Shown piece after piece: positions 26,067 to 37,316 of a stretch of DNA of 64,000 nt (its first letter is position 1; each line of letters opens with the position of its first letter). The DNA lies in assembly GCA_009746045.1 (NCBI GenBank), contig RPFO01001598.1:96001-160000 (forward strand), written 5' to 3'. Source of the DNA: Mesostigma viride (Eukaryota; Streptophyta; Mesostigmatophyceae; Mesostigmatales; Mesostigmataceae). The position numbers and the translations under genes were made by a program. A model generated the notes under the pieces. That model saw only the letters and a program-made list of their open reading frames with translations. It was not told where the DNA came from and did no database searches.

Positions 26067-28246
26067 CATTGGAGTGAGCTGGGCACTGGCAAGGCTTTTG
26101 AGTTTTTCAAGACCCTAGCTGTTGGATTGGAGATCCCGGCCGGGTACCGACCATGCATGCATGGGCGCTCAAACATCGAACTCAGTCGACCCATTCTCCA
26201 ACATCGCCTCTGCCTCACCATATCCCAGCACTGCCCTCTCTTTATTATTCGATCACATTTTTAAACATCGATCATTTTTATAAGTAGTATTTACTTTTTA
26301 TTTATTTATTATTTTTAAATATTATTCTTTACATTTTTTTATAAATTTGTTCTTTCTTTCTTTTCTTTCCCTTTTTCCCCCTCTTTTCAATTCTCACATT
26401 CTAATTTTTCTTTAATTAATTTAACCCCTTCGTGTGTGTAAGTGTTTTCCTTTTCCTTCATGCATCTGTTTGGTTTATTCTGTAAACCTTTTTCGTTTGT
26501 TATCCGGCATCTGTCTCCCTCCATGCGCGCAGGTCTTCCTAGGGATAGCCACGCGGCTCGCGTGGAATCCGCGTCTTTCCTCTCAGACAACTACCCCTAG
26601 TCCTTCCACACGTACGGCGTTGGATCGCCATGCGTCCATGCAGGAATAGTTGTCTCGTGCACTTAATATAGCCTAGTATGTCAGCTTAAAGCTTACTATA
26701 TCACTAATTAGTGAGACAACTAGTAACTATATCATGACAAGAGCTAGCATGCATGTGCAGCTGCATGCAGGCAGTAATAAGATGTACTCAGGGCGCCCCT
26801 CGATGTAGCTAGGGGCCGGGGTCTAGGTAGCAGCGCGCCGGCTACTGAGCTGGCCCTAGCTGGCACCTGCCTGTAGTTGATGTACGATCGATACATCGGG
26901 GTTGTACGACATATCGGCGGCGCTATAGCTGGTGATCGGCCCTGGCCTAGCTAGGTCACACGGGTGGCCAGCTAGCTCGATCGGCCTGCTGCGCACCGGC
27001 ACGGCGTCCTGTCGACGCAACCGGCCACATACACGCGATCCCCGCCGCTACGTACACACCTGGGCGCTGCGCGACCTCCTCTGCATGTTACGTTGGGACA
27101 GCCGATCAGGCCCCCCGGCGCTGCCGCCTGCGGTAGCCGTCCGTCCGGCCGCGCGGCGGCAAAGCCCTCTGGCAAGCTGGCCCGCCGGTCCAGCCTGCCC
27201 AGGCCGGCCGGCACCTAGGTAGCTGGGATCGGGATCGATCGACGTTAATTACCTAGTTGTGCCCCCACGCTCTTGAAAGGACCCGTACCGTGGTGCCACC
27301 TTCCCCGACCCCGTGACCACCGATGCAGTCGACCTGCGGGGATATGCTCCGCGACGCGGCCGTTGACTGGCGCAGATCCTCGTGAGAGCCCAGTGAGCTG
27401 TTGCGAAGCTGGCAGCCGCACACGAAGACTCTGAGATCATGCTGAGCACTCTAGTTCGGGACCTGTGCAACCGCCTAATTGTGCTGCGGACGCAACCACG
27501 CCCGGCGGCATGGCAGCACAGCTTTCGTGCCATGGTGAACACTATAACAAGGGCTCACCGGCGCGGATCAAAATATGTTCTACAGAGGCGTCTGCATCAA
27601 GGGCACCACCCTCAAGCCCTTCATGCACCTGATGCTCTAGACGGCTGATACGGATCGAACGCACTGGACACCGGAACGAGCAGAGGGAAACAGATGGGAT
27701 TCTGTCCGGTTTGCAACACTCTCCGGCCTGGCCATCTTCGTGGCTCGCCGGTTTCGTTCTAGCTCGGAGATCCGGCTCTTGCGCCCCGGCGAATTCCCCG
27801 TGCACCACGCGTTTGTGGACTTTATCAATGTTGGATTCGGTCTTGTGGCCCCCGGTAATATGGAAAATTCCGATCGCCATGTCCAGGATCCCCACCCAAC
27901 TGATTGATGTCATTCACAAGCATATGAGGGTTCCACGACTTCGGTGCATACCTCCTACGACACCATGTGCACCACTGCAAGCCTTTTACAGGATGGAGTT
28001 CGGCAAGGATGCGTGCTCTTGCCGCACTACAAATAGGGTTACTTGAATTTCTTCTCTATGTCAGTTTTCCGTTCATCTTGCACCATCTTGACTTGAATGA
28101 GCTGGCCAACAGCCTGGACTTCACCCTGTTTAATGGGAGGGGGATATCCCCGGAATCATGGGCGCTAAAAGTACCAACTCCTGAACCTAGTCCAACATCG
28201 CGTATGCCTCTTACACCATTTTAACAGTATTTTCTAGCCGGCAGCG
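26067..28246. other. Gene-poor region, no supported gene
   Basis: An AT-rich stretch (26260-26420) is followed by a CTAGCTAGC-rich, GC-richer stretch (26750-27250) and mixed sequence. A 123-codon open frame on the minus strand (27542-27913) has no feature I recognise. A segment at 26625-26655 (GCGTCC...GGAATAGTTGTCTC) recurs at about 32660-32690, suggesting another old dispersed repeat. Confidence 0.55.
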
Positions 28247-28411
28247 TTTATAGTCTATACCGCTACATCCAAGTGGAGAGAAACTTGATGATGGACGTGG
28301 GTGGACCCGAGCAAACGAACAGGCCAGGCATCTTTACACTTTGGACATACAAAAGCACTAGACTCGGAACCAAGTTTCTCTCCACTTGGATGTAGCGGTA
28401 TAGACCATAAA
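28247..28411. repeat. Fold-back repeat with 41-bp arms
   Basis: Arms at 28247-28287 and 28371-28411 are inverted copies with a single mismatch (core CCGCTACATCCAAGTGGAGA) around an 83-bp loop. This could be a fold-back MITE or a transcribed long hairpin. No flanking duplication is obvious. Confidence 0.85.
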
Positions 28412-29617
28412 TCAGTGAACCCGCGCCCGCTGTTCTCTGGGGATTCACGCTCGATGTTTGGGACGATTTTCTCCAAGCAAATAGTCATACTCCTCCTGCG
28501 AGACATGGCGTGCCTTGGCAGTGCATGCGACGGCGGGCGGCTCCGAGGTCCTCCCACCGATATTAAAGTACCGCCACCATGTTGATGCAAAATCATTACA
28601 CCACTCAATGCAGTTCACGCTGCGAGGAACATGCTCCGTTGCCTGGTCTTCAGCCTTTGTGAGCTCGCGGACTCGGCGCAGATCCTCCCCCGTGAGCATT
28701 CAGGATGCGCTCTCTAACAGCGGCCGCCGCGTGGTTGAGAATGTTTAGTTTTCGCGGCGGCCTGTCCATTTTTTCATGCCAAGCTCCTCGCGGTGGTGAT
28801 TAGACTCGAACACGCGGACAAGATAACGGCAGGCTCGAGCTACCATGGTCCGGATTCTCCCGATTTCTGGCCTGCGCTGGTTGTCTCCTTGATAAGTGTA
28901 AGCCAAAGGCATGTCGACCAAGAAATCACGCTAATTCCGACCCGTAGGGGGAGGCTTCATGTGATGATTTACGAAGCACACCTCCACGAATTTCCGTCCC
29001 TGAAACTACGGTGACAGGCGGGATGAGAACGATGGCCTAAACGAAACCTGCTTGAAGGATACAGACTGTAACGTACCACTATATCTGGTGGGAACGAGCA
29101 CCTAGACACGAGAACCCGATGGCTAATCGGCAAACCCGGAAAGTAGAAACGCTATTATAACCGCGACAGAGAGAGAACTGACTGGCTAGCTGGCGTCAGT
29201 ATAAACCCTTATCTCTTGCATGAAAGACGGTCGACATGCAGTCGAAGATCTCCGGTGGCTGAAAAGCAACCCACTAGTTGGCTTTCAGTAGTTGGTGAAC
29301 TCCCTTCATCTCTAAAACAAAACCGGCTTTGAAACAACATCGACCGACAAGCACTGGGGCTGGCAGCAGGACAACTTCCAGAAAAGCTAACATCATAGTG
29401 GCAGAAATATATCTGGATGGATACCCTGATGGATAAGCGATTATTCAACTGCATGTTCTGTAATAAAAAACCCCTGTATGTGAATATGAAAACATATCTG
29501 TAATTTCCGGGCCTCAACTTAACTAATCTGTAAAATTCTCTGAGCTTATTTCTGCTGTGTTGTAGTACTCGGTATCAAGTAACGTGCGTGTTTGCAACTT
29601 GCCCGTTGAAACTCTAC
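28412..29617. other. Intergenic, nothing recognised
   Basis: About 1.2 kb with only short frames and no recognisable repeat or RNA gene. Confidence 0.55.
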
Positions 29618-29818
29618 GGCGGAGCCAATTTTCGGAAGAACCTCACCCTTATGCTTGCAAATTCGGGACAAATTCGGTGGATGTATGTATGGATGGATGT
29701 ATGTATGGATGGATTGACGGATTTTCATCCCCTATTCCTATGTTTTCTCACGTGTACGGCCTTATAAGCTTCGCCAATTCTGGCGAACCTGACGGTTCTT
29801 CCGAAAATTGGCTCCGCC
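29618..29818. mobile_element. 201-bp MITE-like element with perfect 25-bp inverted ends
   Basis: GGCGGAGCCAATTTTCGGAA plus GAACC at 29618-29642 is exactly inverted at 29794-29818. The interior has GGATGGATGTATGTAT repeats and a second small inverted motif (CGCCAATTCTGGCG). No clear target duplication. The shape fits a non-autonomous DNA transposon. Confidence 0.7.
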
Positions 29819-30313
29819 TGATGATCAAATGAGTGTGACTACCGGATCACTAGGGGATCCGAAATGTCTAGTTACAGACGGATAAACCATTTGTACGGAA
29901 ACCATTTGTAAACGTGTCTCGTTACAGATGTGAGATGGACGATTTGACCACTGGCCAGCACGCCCTGACGTCTGGCTTGGCCACTGGCCAGTGGCCACTG
30001 GCCCTGGGCCAGCATGCCCAGATGCCTGGTTGTGGCCTTTCCCGCCTACAGTGGCACACTGTAAGCAAGCGGACGTCCCGCGCAAAAAAATCTGGCCATG
30101 AAGACTCCCGCTTTGCAAAACCGGGTCTACTGTTGCAATTGGATGCCCCGGGATGCTCGGTCGTTGCGGTCACGCAGCGCCTTCCATCGATCAGCATGAG
30201 ATGAGCACAGGATGACGACGGACGAGGTAAGAGAGGACCCACGCAGTTCAAAGCCTTCGCCATATACAATTCTTGCGACCCCCCCTGACTAATTGTCCGC
30301 CGTAGCCCGTTCT

Positions 30314-31426
30314 ATGGCAGGCGGTAAGAGGCCTCGTGTCAGTCGGGCAAACACTGTTTCCGACTCTTGCCCGGAAACGGCGAAAGAGCCGAGCAGCGCG
30401 TCATGGACTGATTGGCTGGAGGCTACCACGTCAAATGGACTGGTGTGTCCTAGTCTTGCAGATGCCGAAAGAGATAAGGTTCTGAGGCAGTTTAATAAGG
30501 ATCGCAGCAGCGAGAACTCCTCGGGCAGGGATCCCCTGGACGAGCAAGCCTTGATGAAGGAGTACCTGAAGTACTTATCGCTGAAGGGGGTACTTCTCAA
30601 GAAGTCAGTGCGGCTATGCCCCTCATCTCTCGTTGATGCCGTCTGGCATGCCCACATTTTGTGTACTCGCGATTATCACGCTTTTTGCGAGCTTCACTGG
30701 GGCGATTTTCTGCACCACGAGCCCGATGAGGTTGACCCCGCCGAGTGGTATAGCAACACCATCCAAGCATATCGGATCGCGTTTGGTTCTGAACCTCCTC
30801 CTTCCTTTTGGCCACCTCTGGATGTCCCGTTCAGTGCTGGGGCTGGCCCTGCTAATGCCTTGCCCGATGTGGGTGCGGAAACATTGGGGGTGTCTGAGTC
30901 TGAGCCCACCCCGCCAACTCAGCCCACCCCGCCCGCCCAGCCCGCCCAGCCCCCCCAGCCCAGTGAGCCCGCCCAGCCAACCCAGCCAACCCAGCCCGCC
31001 CAGCCCGCCCAGCCTGCCCAGCCCCTCCAGCGCCCCCAGCCTGCCCAGCCCGCCCAGCCCGCCCAGTCCGCCCAACCCGCCCAGCCCGCCCAGCCCGCCC
31101 AGCCCGCCCAGCCCGCCCAGCCCGCCCAGCCAACTCAGCCCGGCACTGAACCTGCACGTCAATCGACTTCTGACGAATACAGCAACTGGAAAAACTGCCT
31201 TAAGCCGGCAACCTATAAAAGGCTCCCAAATGGGAAATTCCAGTGGACGGGGCAGACAGGGGGGATTGTGGGCTATCCTCTCATGTTCTGCACCGGCTGC
31301 TCGTTGGTGTACACCGGCCAGAAACCCCGGGCCTATGGACACTCGTGCCCTGACTGCGAAAAGCTTCCAGGGAAACAAACCGGGGTAGACCAGTTTTGCA
31401 TCCTGAAGCCATGTTGCTGTGCTTAG
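30314..31426 (+). CDS. GRDP-like (DUF1399) protein with Pro/Gln repeat and C-terminal Cys pairs, intronless
   Basis: A single open frame of 370 residues starts at the first ATG in frame (MAGGKRPRV). Residues about 40-170 contain the GRDP-like signature LVDAVWHAHILCTRDYHAFC and GDFLHHEP, known from plant glycine-rich domain proteins and bacterial homologues; its biochemical role is not established. A low-complexity block follows (about 195-275; QPAQP and PTQPTQP units encoded by CCAGCCCGCC-type DNA). The C-terminal module has FCTGC and CPDC, which could bind a zinc ion, and ends in KPCCCA. It stands alone, between transposon remnants and the convergent MFAP1 gene. Lack of introns contrasts with its neighbours and may mean retroposition or horizontal acquisition. 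The repeat-length region is probably polymorphic. Confidence 0.8.
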   Translation: MAGGKRPRVSRANTVSDSCPETAKEPSSASWTDWLEATTSNGLVCPSLADAERDKVLRQFNKDRSSENSSGRDPLDEQALMKEYLKYLSLKGVLLKKSVRLCPSSLVDAVWHAHILCTRDYHAFCELHWGDFLHHEPDEVDPAEWYSNTIQAYRIAFGSEPPPSFWPPLDVPFSAGAGPANALPDVGAETLGVSESEPTPPTQPTPPAQPAQPPQPSEPAQPTQPTQPAQPAQPAQPLQRPQPAQPAQPAQSAQPAQPAQPAQPAQPAQPAQPTQPGTEPARQSTSDEYSNWKNCLKPATYKRLPNGKFQWTGQTGGIVGYPLMFCTGCSLVYTGQKPRAYGHSCPDCEKLPGKQTGVDQFCILKPCCCA

Positions 31427-32977
31427 TGTCAGGCCTGGATCGTCTCGGATCACTCTCAGGGCGTGTCTACTGACAAGGCGGCTCCCCATCGGGACTGCGT
31501 GGCACAAATTAATTGATGAGCTCACATTCATGGTCCGTCATGCCTATAAGTGTGGAAGAATGTGCCCCAATTAGCTGTCATCATACTCAATCCCTTGCAT
31601 GAAGATCCCTTGAATGATCTAGTTTAGTCAACCCATGACCCACGAATCTGACGCCACAACAAGTACCTCCACAATTATTATACATAGGCTTCTTAGCTCT
31701 CATCAATTCGAGGTTGGCTAGCTCCCAGCGTGGTGCATCGTGAAATTAATCATAAACCCTAATTTAAGCAAAGGTTATGGCAATCTGCAATGTATATGGT
31801 TGTCTCCTTGGTATAATGCACGTACGGGAGCACGAGTTTAATTAATTAATCTGCAAGGTGGCAGCTCGGCGATGCACCCCATGCAATCAGGAGGAAAAAA
31901 TACTTTGCACTGCGGACTTTGCAAAACTTAGCCCTAACCGGGAGAAGACAAGTGTACAGCACGAAAAACCGTACTCTGGCGTATGTTAATTTCGGGACGG
32001 AGAAGACAAGTTGAGAACTCGAATCTAGGTATGTAAAACCGTCGATCCGGCAAGTTCTAACCTTGACGGGGTAACCTTTAGACATCACACCAGGCTGTTA
32101 GCCGCGTCATGGCTGGATCGAATTGGTCACGCCGCGCCCACAACCCTGGAATCTCAGCCGTAGGATCGGCGCGAAAATCCAAGTGAAAGATGCGTGGCAT
32201 GTAGGAGTTGAAATTGGAATTGCGCCCGGGCCGCGCGCGGGCGTGTAAAATTTTCCGATCTCACAAAAAAAGTGGCGCAGCGCCAGCATGTCCATAGTCC
32301 CATATTTAAGGCACCTGCACCGGGATTCCGGGAAGTGGGGCTTTTTGCCTTAGGGCGTACGCTTGCATGGGACTTTTGCATGGAGCATTTTGCATGAGGT
32401 AGGTAAGCTTGCAAAAAAAAAGTCTGCAAGTCCGAGAAAAGGTGAACACAACAAAAAAATTAGGGCAGCAAATTAGGGCTGCATTGCAACAGGGGCCTTG
32501 CTTAATTCCCCTCTAGTCCTCACCAGAATGTATTAAAAGCCATAATGCCCCTTCTCAGGGATATGTGCTACATGTACTCCCAACGGAGATATGTTCCTAA
32601 TTAATTAATTAATTAATTAATTAATTAATTATGTAGTCCTCACATGACGTTGCACCGCCGTGCGTCCAGGAATAGTTGTCTCACTTTTTGGACCTGTTTG
32701 GGTACATTGGTGTTAGACCAAGCCATACGGTTGCTCTCAATGTAATCAGTGTACCCGTTTCCCCCCATTCGAAATGAAAAGCCTCCATAGCGTTACATGC
32801 AGCGAGCTTGCCTAGAGAAACAACACAGCTACGTACCCATGTAGCACACCGTTACTTCCCCATCGCCCCACCAGTAGGTTATAAGCAGCTGTGCCATCCT
32901 GCAAGCCGACACGACCATCGATAGAAACCCATGGGCAAGGGGACCATGCCGCTGGCCCTCGGTACCCTCTCCTCCTC
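31427..32977. other. Intergenic with LINE tail remnants
   Basis: This interval contains no supported gene. LINE 3'-end scraps in plus orientation lie at 31822-31850 (ACGGGAGCACGAGTTTAATT) and 32560-32630 (TACTCCCAACGGAGAT then a long TTAA tail). On the MFAP1 strand a TGTAA, a polyadenylation signal typical of green algae, lies about 180 nt beyond the MFAP1 stop (32793-32797); use of it is inference. Confidence 0.65.
32560..32630 (+). mobile_element. LINE A-type 3'-end fragment
   Basis: GTGCTACATGTACTCCCAAC then GGAGAT is the plus-strand form of the family A hairpin region, followed by (TTAA)n. Only the terminal part remains. Confidence 0.65.
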
Positions 32978-35900
32978 CTACTTCCCACTGGCACGCCCCG
33001 GCTTCTCCAGTGGCCGGTCCATGCCCGCCATCTTTCGCTGGTACTTGAGCTGCAGCGGGTCGTTGCTCGCCCACCTGGCAGCGACCCATGCGCGGTGTAC
33101 AGGAACAACAAGCACGTGTTACCATTGAGCCCATCCATCAACACAGCGCAGAACGGGATGAACCTGGAGATGCGGGACATAACCAAGGGCGGAACCTTAA
33201 AAGGCTGAACCTAAAGAAGGGCCGGACCTTGAAAGCCGCGTTTTAAAAACATGTTTGTGAAAGATGTTTGAGAAGACAACGACCAGCCTTGCAGCGCGGA
33301 CTGCGTAAAAAGAATCACAACATCCATCACCCCGGTGGCCGAACGCCAGCAGTACGACATCGCAGCGGTGGATACAACAATCCCAACAGCCATACAATTA
33401 CTTAAGCACCAGCATACTGAAAATGGATAGCTTAGGAGACATGACCAAAGAAAAGAACTAGCAGTCGACTACGGAAAGCTAAGCAGCAGCATGTGACCAA
33501 GTAACGAAAGAGCGCGGCGCGATTCCCTCAACGGTGAAAGTAACAGCAACGAAAGAGCGCGGCGCGATTCCCTCAACAGGAAAAGTAAAAGCAACGAAAG
33601 ACGCGATTCACTGATTGAATGACAACAGATGACCATGAACCAGGTCACAGCGTGCGATAGACCCCCCGACCCCCCCCCACCCCACCCCCCAAACCACCAT
33701 ACGCCCCCAAGGCCCCCCGCCACCCCCCCCCGAAGAACAACGAGGGAAAGACAAGAAGAGCACCACTTACGGGCTGTCCCACTGCGTCGTGTCCTCCGCG
33801 ACCAGATGCGTCCACTTGGAACGCCCCGAGCGACCAAAGTGCCGCACCTGCATGACCTTTGGCAGGATGCTCTTGTCGAACTTGTCCTCGAGCGTCGCCT
33901 CGGAGAAGTCCTGCCGGTAGATGGCGTCTGCCTCCTTGCGGCGCGACGGCGCCAGCGTGTCCTCCGCCTCCTGGAAGAAGGCACCCTTGTGGTAGTACTT
34001 TTGGAGGAACTTCCACTTCTTCTTGGGCGCCTTGGCGGGCGCCGGCGCGGCCTTGGCGGCCTGCCGCTCGTACTCGCGCCGCTCTTCGTCCGTCATCTTG
34101 CTCAGCTTGGCACTCTCGCTGCGCTCACGCGCCGCACTGGCAGATGGCACGGTACAGAATTGCACAAGGACCCGGGAAAACCACAGGGCAGGGGCGAGGG
34201 GGCGAGAAGGAGAGGGGTTGAGGGGGAAAAGGGGCGAGGGGGCAAGGGGGCAAGGGGGCGAAGGGGCGAGGGGGCGAGGGGGCGAGGAGGCGAGGGGGCG
34301 AGGGGGCGAGGGGGCGAGGGGGCGAGGGGGCGAGGGGGCGAGGGGGCGAGGGGGCGAGGGGGCGAGGGGGCGAGGGGGCGAGGGGGCGAGGAGGCGAGGG
34401 GGCGAGGGGGCGAGGGGGCGAGGAGGCGAGGGGGCGAGGGGGCGAGGGGGCGAGGGGGCGAGGGGGCGAGGGGGCGAGGGGGCGAGGGGGCGAGGGGGCG
34501 AGGGGCCGAGGGGGCGAGGAGGCCAGGGGGCCAGGGGGCCAGGGGGCCAGGGGGCCAGGGGGCCAGGGGGCCAGGGGCCAGGGGCCAGGGGCGAGGGGCG
34601 AGGGGCGAGGGGCGAGGGGCGAGGGGCGAGGGGCGAGGGGCGAGGGGCGAGGGGCGAGGGGCGAGGGGCGAGGGGCGAGGGGCGAGGGGCGAGGGGCGAG
34701 GGGCGAGGGGCGAGGGGCGAGGGGCGAGGGGCGAGGGGCGAGGGGCGAGGGGCGAGGGGCGAGGGGCGAGGGGCGAGGGGCCAGGGGGCGAGGGGGCGAG
34801 AGTGCGAGGGTGCGAGGGTGCGAGGAGGCCAGGGTGCGAGGGTGCCAGGGTGCAAGGGTGCGAGGGTGCGAGGGTGCGAGGGTGCGAGGGTGGAAGGGGG
34901 CCCCCTTGGGAGGGCACGTCGGAGGCACCAGGGGAGCACAGAATGATAAAGGTTCAGGAAGTGCGAATGGGGGGAAAAGTTATAGCAACCACGAGCAGGA
35001 GGGGTGAAGCACTAAGCATGGGCAGATGGAGCGGGGCATGGGGGCAAGAAGCCAAGAGGACCAACCGTTTGATGCAAGCTGGCACACGGGGGGCAGCGAG
35101 ACGGCAAGGGGGAGGAAAGGCTAGGCAGGAGAGCATGGGGGGGAGACGGTGGAAACAATGGAAACCATCTACGGCTCCCAAAAGGGGTTGATTCCCTAGT
35201 TGTTGTCCAGCCGGTTCTACCACGGTATTGCAACAGGGTTCGAGCTCAGCGCGGCACCTGCGTGCTTGCATGGTGTGGGGACAGGGGTCGAGTATGGCAC
35301 CGCGTAACCCAGCACTGCCTCAGGTCTCAGCAGCTGCAGACTACATAGAGGGTCCCAGGCACAGCATCTTGACAGGTTCCAGCATGACGTTGTATACCCC
35401 AGTACGGCCAAATAGATCGGCAGGTTCCACAACACCCCAGAGCGGTTTTGTCCTCTAGACAGGAATCAAACAGGTATAGTCACAGGTTCCCGCATGGTAG
35501 CGTGATGGCCGCCAGCACCGTATGGTGCGATCTAACAGTGCCGTACCACATGGTGACATCTGCCACCACACAGCACTGTACAACCCAACACGTTCTGGCA
35601 TACAACCCAAGCACAGCAAGGAATGGCAACATCTGCCCACACATACGCCTCCCTTACTATTGGTACATAACCCAAGCATCCTATAGTGATCAACGGCAAC
35701 GATCCTATAGTGATCAACGGCAACGATCCTGTAGTGATCAACGGCAACGATCCTATAGTGATCAACGGCAACGATCCTATAGTGATCAACGGCAACGATC
35801 CTGTAGTGATCAACGGCAACGATCCTATAGTGATCAACGGCAACGATCCTACAGTGATCAACGGCAACGATCCTATAGTGATCAACGGCAACGATCCTAT

Positions 35901-37280
35901 AGTGATCAACGGCAACGATCCTATAGTGATCAACGGCAACGATCCTATAGTGATCAACGGCAACGCGCACCCACATGGCATGGTGTTCTACGGCAAAAGA
36001 GAATCCTGTGTTCTACGGCAACCCCCGCCACCACGTACGCCTCGCGTATCTCCCGCTCCAGCTTGATGCGCGTCATCTCACGACCCTTCCACGCCTCGTA
36101 CTCGGCGGCCTCATCCGCGTCATCGTCCGTGTCGACGTCGGAGAACTTTTCGTCGCCGGCCGCCGCCTCCGCCTCCGCCTCCACGCGCACCTTCTCTGCC
36201 ACGAGCTTGCGCGTGTCTTTCTGGGGGGCCGCGGCCAAAGAGGCAAGGGGGGGGGGGGCGGGGGGCGGGGATGAGAACAGTGGGTGCATGGGCAGGTGGA
36301 GGGACACAAATGAGGGGAATTGGAAATACGTGCGTCCGCATGGGCAGGTGGAGGGACACAAATGAGGGGAATTGGAAATACGTGCGTCCGCATGGGCAGG
36401 TGGAGGGACACAAATGACGGCAATTGGAAATACGTGCGTCCGCAGGGGCAGGAGGTGCCGGGGGGAGCGGCAAAGAAAGGGAAGTTGGACACAGCACCCC
36501 CACCGTTGGAGACGGCACGGGGCAGGCAGCCCATGGTGCATGGTATTGTAAGCGATTTGATTTTAGACATCATTATTGCCGCCACCTATGGTATGTTATT
36601 AAAGTCCATGCATAACCAGTATGTCCGCAGCTTTAGGGTGTATTCGATATGTTAGTCACACACACCTTCCTCTCGCTCCAAGCATATTCATGCGGCCTCC
36701 TTGTGCATCTCCTCCACTACTGTATAGTACTAGTACAGTTATGATTGTTAAGCGTTATTATTACAATCGATGCTCGATTGTTCTCTAGCCAGCGCGCCTT
36801 CCCCTTGTCCAGCCATACCCGCTCTGCCTCCTTTCCCGTCTCCACCTGTAGTACAACTACTATTACTATGACTATCATTTATCCATGCGCCACCACACCT
36901 TCCTCTCCTCCAGGCGTATCCGCTCCGCCTCCTTCCTCATCTCCTCCTCCCTCTCGAGCGCCTGCCGCTCGGCCACTGTCTCGCGCTCCTTCTTGGGGAC
37001 AAAGACGGGCTTGACCAGCGCGCGCCCGCCCTCGTCCTCGCTGTCCGTCTCGTACTCGCTTTCCTCCTGGCAGCCGCCCCGGGGGTAAGGACGAGGCGCT
37101 AGGGTGGGTGGGTAAGTGTGCGGGTCAAGATAAGGAAATTCATTCCCATGTCTCGAACTCAATGTCCTATTAATAAACAAGGGAGAGAAACAAGGCAGGG
37201 AACCAGGCACAAGCGGTGGGTCAGGGTGAAGCGCGGACAGAAGAGCTACACATCTCGTACCCGCTCTCTTTCTGGCGAAC

Positions 37281-37316
<36 letters not shown>

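Noticed and set aside
27542-27913. 123-codon minus-strand frame as a gene
   Set aside because: No similarity recognised, no neighbouring exons, gene-poor context.
28255-28608. 117-codon minus-strand frame
   Set aside because: It lies across the fold-back repeat and has no recognisable feature.
33629-35191. A 520-codon open frame on the plus strand
   Set aside because: It overlaps MFAP1 exon 6 on the opposite strand and then a GC-rich minisatellite. The peptide is RGGEGARG repeats only.
36780-36835. Possible extra MFAP1 exon (minus-strand peptide with ETGKEAERVW)
   Set aside because: The exons on either side already join in phase and match the MFAP1 order without a gap.
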